The position numbers and the translations under genes were made by a program. Of a DNA stretch of 64,000 nucleotides, positions 1 through 11,200 are shown piece after piece. The first letter of the stretch is position 1. Every line of letters starts with the position of its first letter. Source of the stretch: Orthonyx spaldingii (lineage: Eukaryota; Chordata; Aves; Passeriformes; Orthonychidae); assembly GCA_013397795.1 (NCBI GenBank), contig VZTJ01000294.1:4531143-4595142 (forward strand). Reading direction: 5' to 3'. A model generated the notes under the pieces. That model did no database searches, was not told the DNA's origin, and saw only the letters and a program-made list of their open reading frames with translations.

Positions 1-2815
1 TATATAGCAGGCATGTTTGCCAGATTCTCTGCTATTTCCAAATCCCTGCGTCATGAAGCCAGGCAGATGCTTCCTATGTAGTTGACTCAGCAAAGACTGC
101 TAGAGGTAAGTCAGTGACAAATAATGAGAGAAAAGGAAAGAAGAACTGCCTTGGAGACACTCAGAATTATAGTTCCTGCTTCCTACTATTTAAATAGTGT
201 AGGGGCAGAAATTTAAGTGCTATAAACTTATAGGCCAGTAACTGAACGCAAATACAATAAATTACCACACAGGCTTATCAAATTTTTGACAGGCTACAAA
301 TTATTTAACTGCTGATTTCTTATTACTGTTAAATTGATAGCTAAGAATATATCTCAGTGAATCTGGTTTAAAAATGTAGTGATCTGTAAAACTCACCAGG
401 CAGCTGTGATAAGCCACTTAATCCGTTCAAATGAATCCTTTGTTAATGCCATTCCTGCTGATTGAGGATTTGTATATGCAGCACTTTTTTTTCTTTAAAT
501 GGCAGGTCTTCTCTTTCCTTCTGTTTGTGGATGGCCTATAAACACTGTTCCATACTGGTGTTGTTTTCTCCTCTGAACCTGTTTATATTAAAATATACAT
601 CCAATGTTCACACATGAATAATTACTGGATAACCAAAAATAAGTCTTAACCATTTATATGTGTTACACTGCACAGCTTTGTGTTGGCACTACATAATGTT
701 ATTCCTATTCAGGCCACATTTTATTTTATCAGCAATCCAATTATTTCAAGGGGACTATAATGAAACTGCAGGTCAACATAAAAAGGGGTACAAGATTTCA
801 ACCTAGAAAAGACAGTCTTCATTCTGTGTTTAAAATAAAGAACAAAGAGCACCTTGCATCATTATTTATTAAAAAGCTTTCACAGCCACCATTTCAGTTA
901 AAGGCATTACGACAAAAGATGCAACACCCATCTATAGCAAAAAAAATGAATGAACTTTAAAAAAAAACCTCAAAAAAGTATTTGCTATAGTTTTAAGACC
1001 AGACTTAGGAGCAGCATCTTTTGCAAAGTGGGCTGGACCAGTCTGTGCTAGCATCCAAGCAAAGGACCACTGAATGCAGAATAAGCCGTATGCATTTTCA
1101 CTAAGAGAGGTGAATGGGTGGACGATGACAATCACTGGACACATTATGTAGTTTTTTAGCTTTATTTTTAGAACATTTTTTCTGCAGCTTTTGCCAGGAT
1201 TTAGGAAGCTGGAAGCTCTGTGTGCAGGACTGACCAGTGGCCTCCACAGTCCCACACAGTCAAATTTTGCATACATAAATTGCACACATAATACATAATT
1301 TGCATATATAGTGCATCCCAGACCTATGTCTTGGGTCCAACAGCAGTTTTATGTGCTGCTTCGACCTTTTTGTAAACACAGGCTTCACAAATCCAGAGAC
1401 ATGGCCAGGTCATGTGCAAACTTTTATAACACCCACCACCACCACCCACCCCAAAAAAAAAAAAAGAAGCTGCAATCCTTTGTAATAAGGCCTATCTGGC
1501 AAATGAGTCACACTGGTTATTTCAAACTGAGGGTTTAAGAGGCTGGGGTTCTCCTAGGTTAGCACGGATTATCACAGGCTTCTACTTTTTAGTGCTCCAG
1601 TATTCCAAATCTGGGGAAATAATTTTGAGGAGACTGAACACTGACTACAGTGAATGGACAGGGCTTTGCTTCCTTTGGAGAAGTCTCCTGAGTAGGCAAA
1701 GATAATTAGTTCCTGAGCAGGGAGTAAGGATGTGAAATGCAGCAAACTGGCTGCTCTCTGATAGCTGTTCAGGCAGCAGCCATGTGTTTGTTAAACATGT
1801 GAGGGTACAGTTCCTGAAACATTACTGTTGTGCTTTCTATTATTTAGATACTGTGGCATCTTTCTAACCAGAACTAATCTATAAATAATATTGACTCCTG
1901 TGTGTATGCACAGTATATCCAAATCCCACAGTACGAAGAAGAGCCTTTGTAAGTTGCTGTGCACTGACTGATGAATAAATAGCCTAAAGGCAGCCAAGCC
2001 ATGCTGCAAGATCACACTCTACATGTATTGTACAGTACTCCATTCATCTGTCAAATTCTTACACTCTTGCTGTGCCCCAGTTCCCCATCTGTAAGAACAG
2101 AAAAAAATAACATCCCTAATAAAAAAAATAATATTCCAACAGCATTCCTACCTCACTGATTTTTTACATTAGTAATATAAACAATATAAGCAAAATTGTG
2201 AGGCAATACAATATTGCAGGGACCAATTGCCTCAAATGGAAAATCCAAGCCAGTCATAAAGTGTTAGACTTTGCAGAAATGTGTTCCTGTTGCCCACTAG
2301 CCATCTCATTATTTAATTATCCAAACAGCTTCTAAAAATTAAGAAGAAAATAAAAAAGAAAATTATATTTGGAACATTTGCTTTGTATTAGCAGTGAAAC
2401 TATTATTTTCAAATTAAAATCCATTTTCATCCAACCCATTGACACAGTTTGAAATAATACTTAATGCATGAGTGGAAGACTTGCAACCCTCTGCTTGTTA
2501 TTTTGTCATGCCTACCTAAACCCCATTGTTTTCCGAACAAATTGAAGTGTTCAGTAGCTAACACAACAGCAGAAAGAATACAAAGTGTTATCTGATCTCA
2601 TGTTTTATACTTTTGAAGCAATCACAACAGTTACCTCAATAAAATATCCCCAGGATAGCACACTCACCAGCACCAAATGAGTAGGTTTCATATTAGACCA
2701 CCAAACCTCACCTCAGCCTCAGAAAGTAGAAGGGGAAAAGCTGGCACTATATCATATAGATGCTTACTTTCTAGACAAGAATCAAGAAGAAAGACAATTT
2801 CATTCTTAGTAACTC
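1..2815. other. Upstream flank, AT-rich, no gene seen
   Basis: This stretch is AT-rich with short A and T runs and stop codons in all frames. I looked on the - strand for the Gly-X-Y codon pattern and the closely spaced cysteines of the expected neighbour COL4A4 and saw neither. By inference it is COL4A4 first-intron or 5' flanking DNA, because the two genes share a promoter in vertebrates. Short open frames here (such as 760-960 on + and 932-1285 on -) have no recognisable domain. Confidence 0.5.
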
Positions 2816-4241
2816 TGTGTGTTGGTTGTGCATAACTTTTTTCTTTGTTTGTGTGTGGCGGGAAAAAGAGGGATGGAACCACAAGGGGTAGCTTTTTGTG
2901 AGAAGACCAATCCTGTCGGACTCTGGGGATGGATTTGCTGCTGAACCAATTAGAGAAACTAGTAATGCCTCTATGATAAACATATTTAAGGGCATATAAA
3001 ACGAAGGGAGATGGGAGAAACTGGTGGCAGCCATTCTCCCCTCCTCAGGGGACACGGCCAGGGGGGCTGCGGCCAAAGCCACGTGGCCGGGGCCCCAGGG
3101 CCACCCAACCAGAGCCGCGGAGCCGGGGCCGCTGGCATTCCCGGTATGGCAGACCGCCACCACAGTCAGTGCCCCCGGGCCCTGCAAGAGGGGGGCGGCA
3201 GCGAAGACTCGGAGCTGCCGGGGCCGCGGCAGGCCTGGAGCCACAGGGAACGAGACCCAGAGCCGTGGAAAAAGCCTGGAGCAGCTGGAGCCGCGTGGAA
3301 CTGAACCGCGAGAAGTGTGGAACTACCAAGCTGGCAGCAGAGACATGGCGAACAGCTCCCCGGTGCGGAATTCAGACGGGATCGGCTTTTCAGCGCTGCA
3401 AACCCCACTAAAGTTTTGAACTGGTAAAAACTTGTTAACAATAGTGTTTGTGGGCAACAGGGGTTTTTTTCTTTTGCTTTACTTTTGGTCAGAGAAGAGA
3501 AAGAAGTGAGAGCACGTGAGAAAGGCAACATGGCAGGCACCAGGGTTGGTAAAGAGAGAGGGAGAGGAGGTGCTCTCAACATTGGACCGGTTTCCTTCTG
3601 TGGGCCGTGGTAAAGACTACGGTGAAACAAACTGTCTCCCTATAATTCATTAAGTGCATAGGGGGATACAAAAATCCACCTGTGGCCCATTGGAAGAGGT
3701 GTTCACGATGGAGCGGGTGGATGCTAAAAAGCTGTGATCTAGTGGAAAACTCAGAGAGAGAAAACCCGTGCTTCTAGAGATAGAGAAAGAAAACCCTTGC
3801 TTCCAAACTTGAACAGCTTATCCTTAAAAGACTACACCCCATGAACTAATGACCCACGCAAAACAATTTTGGGAAGACTGTTTTGCCTGTGGGAGGGAAT
3901 CACGATTTGGCAGGTCGGGTGGGCTGCTACTTTGTAAAAATTAAAACCACACTGAAGAAACTTGTAAAAAACTGTCCCCTGTAAAGAGGACCCCATAGTA
4001 CAACGGAGAGAATCTCTTCCATGCTTTGTATCCCCGTGTGTTCAGTGAGAAAGATGGGAAGGTTGGGGAGAGGGAAGAAAGGTGTTTTTAAAATCTTGTT
4101 TTACTGCTTGTTATCCTCTTCTAATCCTGTTAATAAATTTACCTTATAGTTTCAAACTGAACCTTGTTCTTGCCGTAAAATATTTCTCCCACAATTCTTC
4201 TTCTCAATCATGAGCCCCTTAGATAATTTTCGTGAGTTATT
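2816..4241 (+). mobile_element. Endogenous retroviral LTR, copy 1 (+ orientation)
   Basis: This block and 5672-6672 (reverse complement) are homologous along most of their length, so they are two copies of one repeat family. The copy begins with TGTGTGTTGG, has a TATA-like stretch near 2985-3000 (TATTTAAGGGCATATAAAA) and an AATAAA signal at 4132-4137, as expected of an LTR. A GC-rich insert of roughly 270 bases (about 3140-3410) is missing from the other copy. The middle part, about 3640-3960, has diverged strongly from it. I saw no gag, pol or env remnants next to it, so it looks like a solo LTR. The exact ends and the family are uncertain. Confidence 0.7.
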
Positions 4242-5671
4242 TTAAACACTCTGCACAACACTCTGCTAAAGACCATGGGACATGAGACATAGTTTGAGGC
4301 AGACACATAACTACAGTTATTGAGATTTAAAAAATTAGAGCAGTCCTAACTGTATTCTCATTACATCCAGAGGAACCAACATCATGTGCAACAAGACTAC
4401 ACAAGTTGCAAAGTCAAGGATTCAGAAGTTAGGAAATAAAAATTGGGGTTGTGTGCTCAGTTTTAATGTGGTTCTTTTATGTATATGATTAGGACAGTCA
4501 TTTTAAGTATATGAACACATATGCTATTTTCCATAGGACTTCCACCTCATTCATGATGGACATATTTGATACTCTTTCCATCCTTTCCAATAAGTCCTAT
4601 TTTTTCATTTACAGTATTCTATAAAACTTTGCACTTTATACCAAATTCACACAACTTTAATGTTTCCCACAAAAATATTCCTGAAAATAGTATTATCCTT
4701 TCTTTACCATAGAGAACCAAGGAAACCAAATTAAAGTTAAAACAATTAAATATCAGTTACTGTAGAAAAATACAAACTTAATTAGATGCAGCTTTCAGTT
4801 GCTTTCTAGAATTAAGGTTGACCTCTGGTGTTCATGTACTAGTGCTTTTGTTGGATTTTTGTAAGGTAGCTCTACAGGCAGCTGCAGGTATACATTTTGG
4901 CACAACTCATGGTAAGCCTACCAGGATAGCTGTTCAGACAGACAAGATTGTCTGAGTTTGTAGCTCTCAGATAATATTATGGATTATAACAGTATCAGCA
5001 ACACGGTGTGCGTCAAGGTTCCACAGACTTTCTGTGGATGGATGCTGTCAATTACTCCAACAGTGAGCAGGGGAGGGAACATCAGTCGCTGATGGAGTCA
5101 CAGAAACTCACATAAAAGCATGTATGCTTCTATGTGACAATCTCAGAATGCAACATTACTTGCTGTTTCTTAACTATAAACACACAAAAGTCCCATTCAG
5201 CTGGGCCACGCTACTTAGCAGCCAGCTGCTCAGGGTCAGTGAAGGAGGTGGTTCTGGGATTGAAGAGGATTATTTTTAAATACTTTGTCTTTCTGATATA
5301 TCTCCCTTGTTAGCACTTTCAGGTTTGCTTTGAGCTTGCTTTTTTTTGAAATTTCCACACAGGGCTTTCATAATTTGAAAACTGACTCAGTATCTCTTTA
5401 TTATAGCACTATTTCATTCACTCAGTATTCTGCATGAGTTCCTTTATTGCCCCTAACAGTGGTCTGCCTGCTTTCTTCTGTTTCTTCCAATAATTCATTG
5501 GCCTAGTATTCAACAGCTCTCCTTTTAAGTACTATCTTCTTTACTCAGTAAGAGCCATGCTGGGGCATTCTGCATCAAAATTGTCATCATTTCTGAGGAC
5601 TGATCACTCTCTTCCACTGTAGTCTCACTTGCTCTGACCTCATTGTCTCGTGGACAGGTTGTCGTCATTTT
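4242..5671. other. Unique DNA between the two LTRs
   Basis: This AT-rich sequence separates the inverted LTR copies. No Gly-X-Y exon, retroviral internal region or RNA gene was recognised on either strand. Confidence 0.45.
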
Positions 5672-6672
5672 CAATAACTCATGAAAATCATTTAAGGGTT
5701 TATGAGCTGAGAATAAGAATTGTGGGAGAAATATTTTAAGGCAAAAACAAAGTCCAGTTTAAAATTATAAGGTAAATTTATTATTAACAGGATCAGAAGA
5801 GGATAATAAGCAGTAAAATAAGTCTTTAAAACACTCATCTTCCGTCCTTCCAACCTTTCCATCTTTCTCACTGAACACGCAGGGATACAAAGCATGGAGG
5901 AGATTCTGTCTGTTTTACTGTGGGGTTTGTCCCAAGGGGGACAGTTCTCTACAAGTTTCTTTCCCCCCACATGACTCCAACCTCATGAACAGCAGTTTTC
6001 CCAAGGCTGCGGCACGCAAGTTGCTTGTCCATGGAGTGCAGATTTTTATAGCTACTTCTAGCATCTACTCACTCCAGCATGCACGCTTCTTTCACAGGCT
6101 ACGAGTGGACTTCTGCACTTTCCATGGACTCCAGGGGCTGCAGGAGGACAGTCTGCCTCACCATAGTCCTCACCGTGGCCCGCAGAAGGAACTCGGCTCC
6201 AACACCTGAAGCACCTCCTTCCCCTCTTTCTCTCTACCAACCCTGGAGTCTGCCATGTTGTCTTTCTCACATGCTCTCACTTCTTTCTCTTCTCCATCCA
6301 AAAGGAAAATGAAAGAAAAAAACCCCTGTTGCCCACAAAGACCACTGTTAACAAGTTTTACAAGTTCAAAGACTTCTGCGGCCACATCAAGAAATGCCAG
6401 CGGCCCTGGCCACATGTCCACGTCCCCCGATGGGGGCCCCTGCCGCCGTTCCTCTCCTCCCTTCATTTCAAACCCTCTTAAATATGTTATCACAGAGACA
6501 TTACTAACTTCTCTAATTAGCTTAACGGCATGTCCATCCCCAGAGTCCGACAGGATTGGTCCCATCGGGCGTGGCAAAAGCTTCCAGCAGCCTCTCACAA
6601 AAAAACACTTCTGTGGCTCCTTCCTTTCCCGCCACACAACAAAAAAAACAGACTCTGCACAACCAACACACA
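5672..6672 (-). mobile_element. Endogenous retroviral LTR, copy 2 (- orientation)
   Basis: Read on the - strand this begins with the same TGTGTGTTGGTTGTGCA start as the 2816 copy. It shares the GGGAAA and CCAATCCTGTCGGACTCTGG segments, the AAACTTGTTAACA to TGGGCAACAGGGG segment, and the tail with AATAAA (on the + strand TTTATT at 5777-5782). It is about 400 bases shorter, mainly because it lacks the GC-rich insert of copy 1. The opposite orientation and divergence indicate an independent insertion rather than the two ends of one provirus. The long - strand open frame at 6170-6682 lies entirely in this repeat and is not taken as a gene. Confidence 0.7.
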
Positions 6673-7559
6673 GGTTATGCACCTTTTGTTTTCACTTTTG
6701 TATAAATGAGTGTCTACTACCTTCTGTCTAACACCAGTACTTCTCATGTCAAATTCCAGTGGTGGATACTATTTCTTCTACATGGTCATCATCAATCTGG
6801 CCTGAAAATAGGAGAATTGTTTTGCTTTCTCTCCATACCTTGCTGTCTATACCAGCTTGCTCTCACAGATGTTGGATATTTTAGACTCAAGTTGTTTTAA
6901 TGTGATTCTATGTACAAGGTCTTTGGTACTGAAGATAATGCTCACCTCTTCCAGAAGCATGTTCTTACTGGTAGTACCAAACATTTTGGAAAAGTAGCTT
7001 CTACTAACCAGCTTTCACAGCAGATTCCATAGGAGTTTGACAGTATGGTTTACTGAATGGAGATCCAGCTCTACTCTTGTGCCTGTCAGAGAAGCTGTTT
7101 TACAAAGCTCTGGCTAGCTTTCTACTCATGAAAGCCTTTAGAGTTGCATTTCATGAGTACTCGTAGATTTATATACATATATTATATAGTTGCTTTTGCT
7201 GTATCACTTCTAGTGCTAATAAAACCTGTAATGTTGGATTTCCTGTACAGCATTCATGAACACCACAGACAAGGTAAGGCTGCTGTGGCTGGCACTGTCA
7301 ACATGCTTTCTAAGTTTGCACCTTCTCAAAACAGGACTTTATTTGGTGAAAGGTTACCTTGAGCATGCAGCACTTCTATCAATAACATAAATGTGGTAAA
7401 CTTTACACATTGCCAACACTTTACAAATCACAATTCCATTCACAAAAACTTTATATCATATTACATGGAAACCCTGGGGAGAAACATTTCTCGCTGCTCT
7501 CCATTTATGCAGTGGGGCAGCATTTTGTCTGCTCTGTTTCATTAAGAAAACACTCGAGG
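6673..7559. other. Flank between LTR copy 2 and the CpG island
   Basis: This is AT-rich DNA with no recognised gene. On the - strand a plausible splice donor (CTCAAG followed by GTAACC, near 7350-7358) could end an untranslated COL4A4 exon, but nothing else supports it. Confidence 0.35.
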
Positions 7560-7877
7560 TAGCGGACAGCGTTGCTGAAGGAACTCCCGTCCGTGCCCGG
7601 GAGCGCCCCGGCAGCGCCCCGGCAGCGGCGGGATGGCCCTGGGGGCCCCGGCAGCTGCCGCCGCCTTTCCCGGTACCGCCTCGCTCCTGCCCGGTTTCCC
7701 CGTGCCCTTCTCCCCGCCGGGACCCAGGGCCAGCCCCGCTCCGGGCGAGCGCAGCCCGTGCCTTGTTCGGGCGGTGTCCGGGGCCGCTGCCGGCCCCGCT
7801 GCAGCCGCGCAGCCCCGGGGCCGCTCGGGCGGCGCCGGCCACCTGCGCCCGCACGGCGGCGCGGGCGGGGGACGGAG

Positions 7878-7955
7878 NNNNNNNNNNNNNNNNNNNNNNN
7901 NNNNNNNNNNNNNNNNNNNNNNNNNNNNNNNNNNNNNNNNNNNNNNNNNNNNNNN
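7878..7955. other. Assembly gap (78 N) inside the CpG island
   Basis: A run of N lies in the GC-rich promoter region, typical of sequence lost through extreme GC content. The true length is unknown. Confidence 0.95.
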
Positions 7956-8087
7956 AGCTCCCAGGCGGGAAAGCCCCCGACACCTTGCTCACTCCATGCC
8001 CGCTGAGAACGGACGGGCGGCCGCTGCCAACGGTGCCCTAGGCAGGACACGCGGGGAGGGGTGAGGGAGCGGATGAGAGGGGTGGCC

Positions 8088-8097
8088 GGGGCGGGGC
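8088..8097 (+). promoter_or_regulatory. Sp1-type GC box
   Basis: An exact GGGGCGGGGC lies about 110 bases upstream of the COL4A3 start codon, within the CpG island. The motif is visible; its use as a promoter element is inferred. Confidence 0.45.
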
Positions 8098-8209
8098 CGC
8101 GACGACGAACCGGGAGCAAGAGCCCTCAGAGGCCAAAACCCACGGGAGGGCGGGAGGGGGGCAGAGTCGAAGCGCCCCGGGACGCGGCGCAGGCAGCGCC
8201 GAGGGGGGG

Positions 8210-8290
8210 ATGGCCGGCGGGGGCTGCCCCGGCCGCCTGGCGCCGGTGCTGCTGCTCGCCCTGCTCTGGCCGGGCCGCGCCGCGGCGGAG
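8210..8290 (+). CDS. COL4A3: COL4A3 exon 1 (coding part): signal peptide
   Basis: This codes residues 1-27. Basic and small residues are followed by a leucine-rich core (VLLLALLW) and an AAA end that suits signal peptidase. The ATG has G at -3 and G at +4, a good initiation context, and is the only one joined in frame to exon 2. It ends in phase 0 at GAG/GTGAGT. The 5' UTR lies upstream, with its start unknown. The next intron is 10,034 bases. Confidence 0.9.
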
Positions 8291-11200
8291 GTGAGTGAGC
8301 GCCGGGACGGGGCGGAGGCTGCGGGGACCTGGGGCAGAGCGGGCTCAGCCCCGCGCTCCCCGCTGCCACCGCGCTGCACTGGCCACTGGTGACGAAGGAA
8401 AGGTGAACGCATGTGTTTCAAATGATGCGCCTCGTACGCACGCCCAGACGAGGCGAGGCGAGGCGAGGCGAGGTATATCTCGCCCAGCTGCGGGACACCG
8501 CTACCCGGACATCGCTGCCGGGCGGGGATGAGGACGGGAGAGAAGGCCCTGCACGGGGCACCGCGTCCCAGCTGGCCTCAGGAGCTTTCCGCCGTTCCAG
8601 CTGAGGGGACGGCACGGGGTGGGAGGGGGCTCCGTCTCGCCATCAGCCCGGGAAGCGGCTGCGGGGGCCCGGCCTGCGGGCACGGGGGATGTGGGCGGCC
8701 GAGACGGAGCCGTGTGGGAGTGGACGGCCCCCGAGGAAAACACCTCCGGAGCGGCACTTACCGTTTGCTCCACCTGTGCCACCTTCATGACAAAATCATT
8801 TTACAGACTCTCTTTCAGGTTTGATGATCAGTGTCCATTACCGTTTGGTCAATAAATTCTCTTAGTTTTATTGTAGTCTTTTCTGTGCCTTTCTCCAGTG
8901 TCTGGTTATAACATTTAGACTGTACATTCCCAGCTGTGAGAAGAGCAGTCAGCTGTAAGGGTACACGGGTCAGTGTAGCTCTCAACACTTCTGGCAGTTA
9001 CCAAACAGAAAACTGCCGGTTTCAGTAAATTTCTGGGAGGCAGCAAACACACGAAACTGACCAGAAACCAGTTTTCGTAAATTTCAAGTTCTTTCAGCTA
9101 TAGTAGTCAACAGCGTTAATTTTTCCTTGCATGTGTGAGTAAAGCTTTAACACTGTCCATGAAAATCTTTACTGCCTATCAAAACATTTTGAAGTTCACC
9201 TTTATAATGAAAAAATGTGATCTTGTACTTTGTTGTTGCTAAAGTACAACCACATTATTCTATAATTATCTGAAGTGGTCTAATTAGTAATAATGTGTCC
9301 TCTAAAACTCATGCAGTTCTTTCACTCACCCATTCTGAGTAGAGTTTCTGGAAACAGCATAAGCACCTCACTCAGTATGTTGGGTTTTTTCATGGCACTG
9401 TAACTTGTCTGGCAGTCAAGTTTAGTCATTTAACAAAGATCTAATTGTTTTATTTTTAATGGAATTAAAATACCTCTTAGTTCTTATGTAGAACAGAGGT
9501 ACCAGAGCTGTTTGCAAAGTACCAGTTTTCTGCAGAGTTGTTTCAGGCTCTGTCTAGCTCGGATGTTTACTGTAAAGCAAGATGTGGAAGATTAACAACT
9601 CAAGACCCGTCTCTCTCTTCTGCCCAGTCTGCTGTTTATTGTTCCATTCTCCTCATCCTCTGCTGATACCTGCCATCCATTGCTCTTGTTGCTCTGAAGA
9701 GGTGGATATAATCATATGGGCTTCTGGATGGCTTTTAGCAAGCACAGGCTGTGTTTCAGGAATTCCCCCCCCGCCCCCTCCCACAACGTGATCACACTTT
9801 TTCTAAGCCTCTCTTCTGGCAGTTTTGTCTACCTAATTAAATATTAGTGGCTATTGTAATTGATATGAAATAATTGATTAATAAATCATTGCATCTTGGA
9901 TAAACTGTTCATTGCAAATAAATAGGTATAGTTAATATTCTAAAATCATGCTACACTTACATATGAAAATAAATTGATGTTTGACCAGCAAGCAATACTT
10001 TTGCTGTTTGCCTCAATTAAAAAATGCTTCAACGTAGAAAATTGTAGGTGTAACTTATTACTGAAGACAGGAAAGCAAATTACTAATCTGTGCCTGCTGC
10101 TGTTTCTACAGCAAATTTTAGTCCTTGTAGCTCTTCACAGAGTCCAGACGTCTCTGCTGAACTTTCTAGCACCTGCTAGGGGGTATTATTGTCTGTGTTC
10201 TTGACCACTGGCATGCTCTAATCACATCTTCTGAAAACTCAGCAGAAGTACCATCTTCTCTTGTCAAAAGTTTTTTAGCTTCTTTAATGTATTCCTTGAC
10301 TTCAAATACTGATTTTATAATTCCTCAGGTTTTTTCACTGTTCATTTAAATATTTTAGAATCATCATCATCATCAATGTGTTTTCACAGGGTACAAGATT
10401 CTTCCTATTCTTCATCTTTTTTTTCTCTCAGAAAAAAATGGATTTGCTTTTTCGTTGCTTAATTTTGTCTAATAGCACCTGGAACTGATAGTGTCTTGAT
10501 GCAAATGTACAATTCAATTAATTCCCTTAAGTGTGTCCTGTCTTTTGATACCATTTATATACTTGTATATCTTCAAATTAAACACTAATCTAAAAATGTT
10601 CCCTAAACTTGTTTCAAATGACATGTTGTTTCAATTTTTCCTAGTAGGAAAAATACCTTGGTCAAGTTCGTTAGTACTGAATCCATACTGCTGCTTTGTG
10701 GCATTGATCATTTTTATGATGGCATCATGTTAGTATTTGTTCAGAACAGGGTAAAGAGAGTTTCTACTTGAGCAAGGTTATTTGCTTGCAAGTTAGCTCT
10801 GCCTCATCTTACTACCACTTTTTAATTTATAGTGTAAATATTGTTGCAATGTTTGTTAGCCCACAGGATAAAACTTAAGTGCACCTTATTATGTTTTTGC
10901 CTCCATCATGACACTTCATATTTTTCATCATGCGCTGGTGGCAAAGGAGGGGACATAACAAACTTGTTGATTTGGGAAGATCTGTTTTGCATCCTCTTTC
11001 TCACACATATTGCCTGTGACTAGATGCAAATGTTCATATATCACAATTAGTTTCATTTCTTATGAATGTTAGAATTTGCACGCAAGTACTTAAAAGGAGA
11101 CTTCTTTGCTTCCTAATAGCAACATTTTTCCCCTAATTATATGCAACCTGTATTGCTGTCACAAACAGATCTTAATACATGGCTCTGGAAGGAAAAAACA

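Larger units (their letters stand above)
7560..8750. promoter_or_regulatory. CpG island, presumed COL4A3/COL4A4 bidirectional promoter
   Basis: The base composition changes abruptly to very GC- and CpG-rich, with an Sp1-type GC box (GGGGCGGGGC) at 8088-8097 and no obvious TATA box. It contains the COL4A3 start codon at 8210. In vertebrates COL4A3 and COL4A4 are transcribed in opposite directions from one shared GC-rich promoter, so the island should also hold the untranslated first exon of COL4A4 on the - strand. I cannot place that exon or either start site. Part of the island is missing in the 7878-7955 gap. Open frames in all directions here reflect the lack of AT-rich stop codons, not genes. 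Confidence 0.75.

Noticed and set aside
3011..3630. Several 80-157 codon open frames
   Set aside because: They fall in the GC-rich part of LTR copy 1, overlap on both strands and have no recognisable protein family.
6170..6682. 170-codon - strand open frame and overlapping + strand frames at 6255-6731
   Set aside because: They lie almost entirely within the LTR copy and are not matched by an intact frame in the sister copy at 2816-4241.
7231..7273. Exon-like stretch on + (CTGTACAG ... CAAG/GTAAGG)
   Set aside because: It has splice-like ends but lies upstream of the promoter, encodes nothing recognisable and has no partner exons.
7350..7358. Possible - strand splice donor for a COL4A4 untranslated exon
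   Set aside because: Only a short donor-like match in AT-rich sequence outside the island; there is no supporting start site or downstream exon.
7456..8615. Many overlapping open frames on both strands in the CpG island
   Set aside because: They arise from GC-rich sequence lacking stop codons, run through the N gap, and show no domain. Only the 8210-8290 signal peptide joins in frame to the collagen exons.
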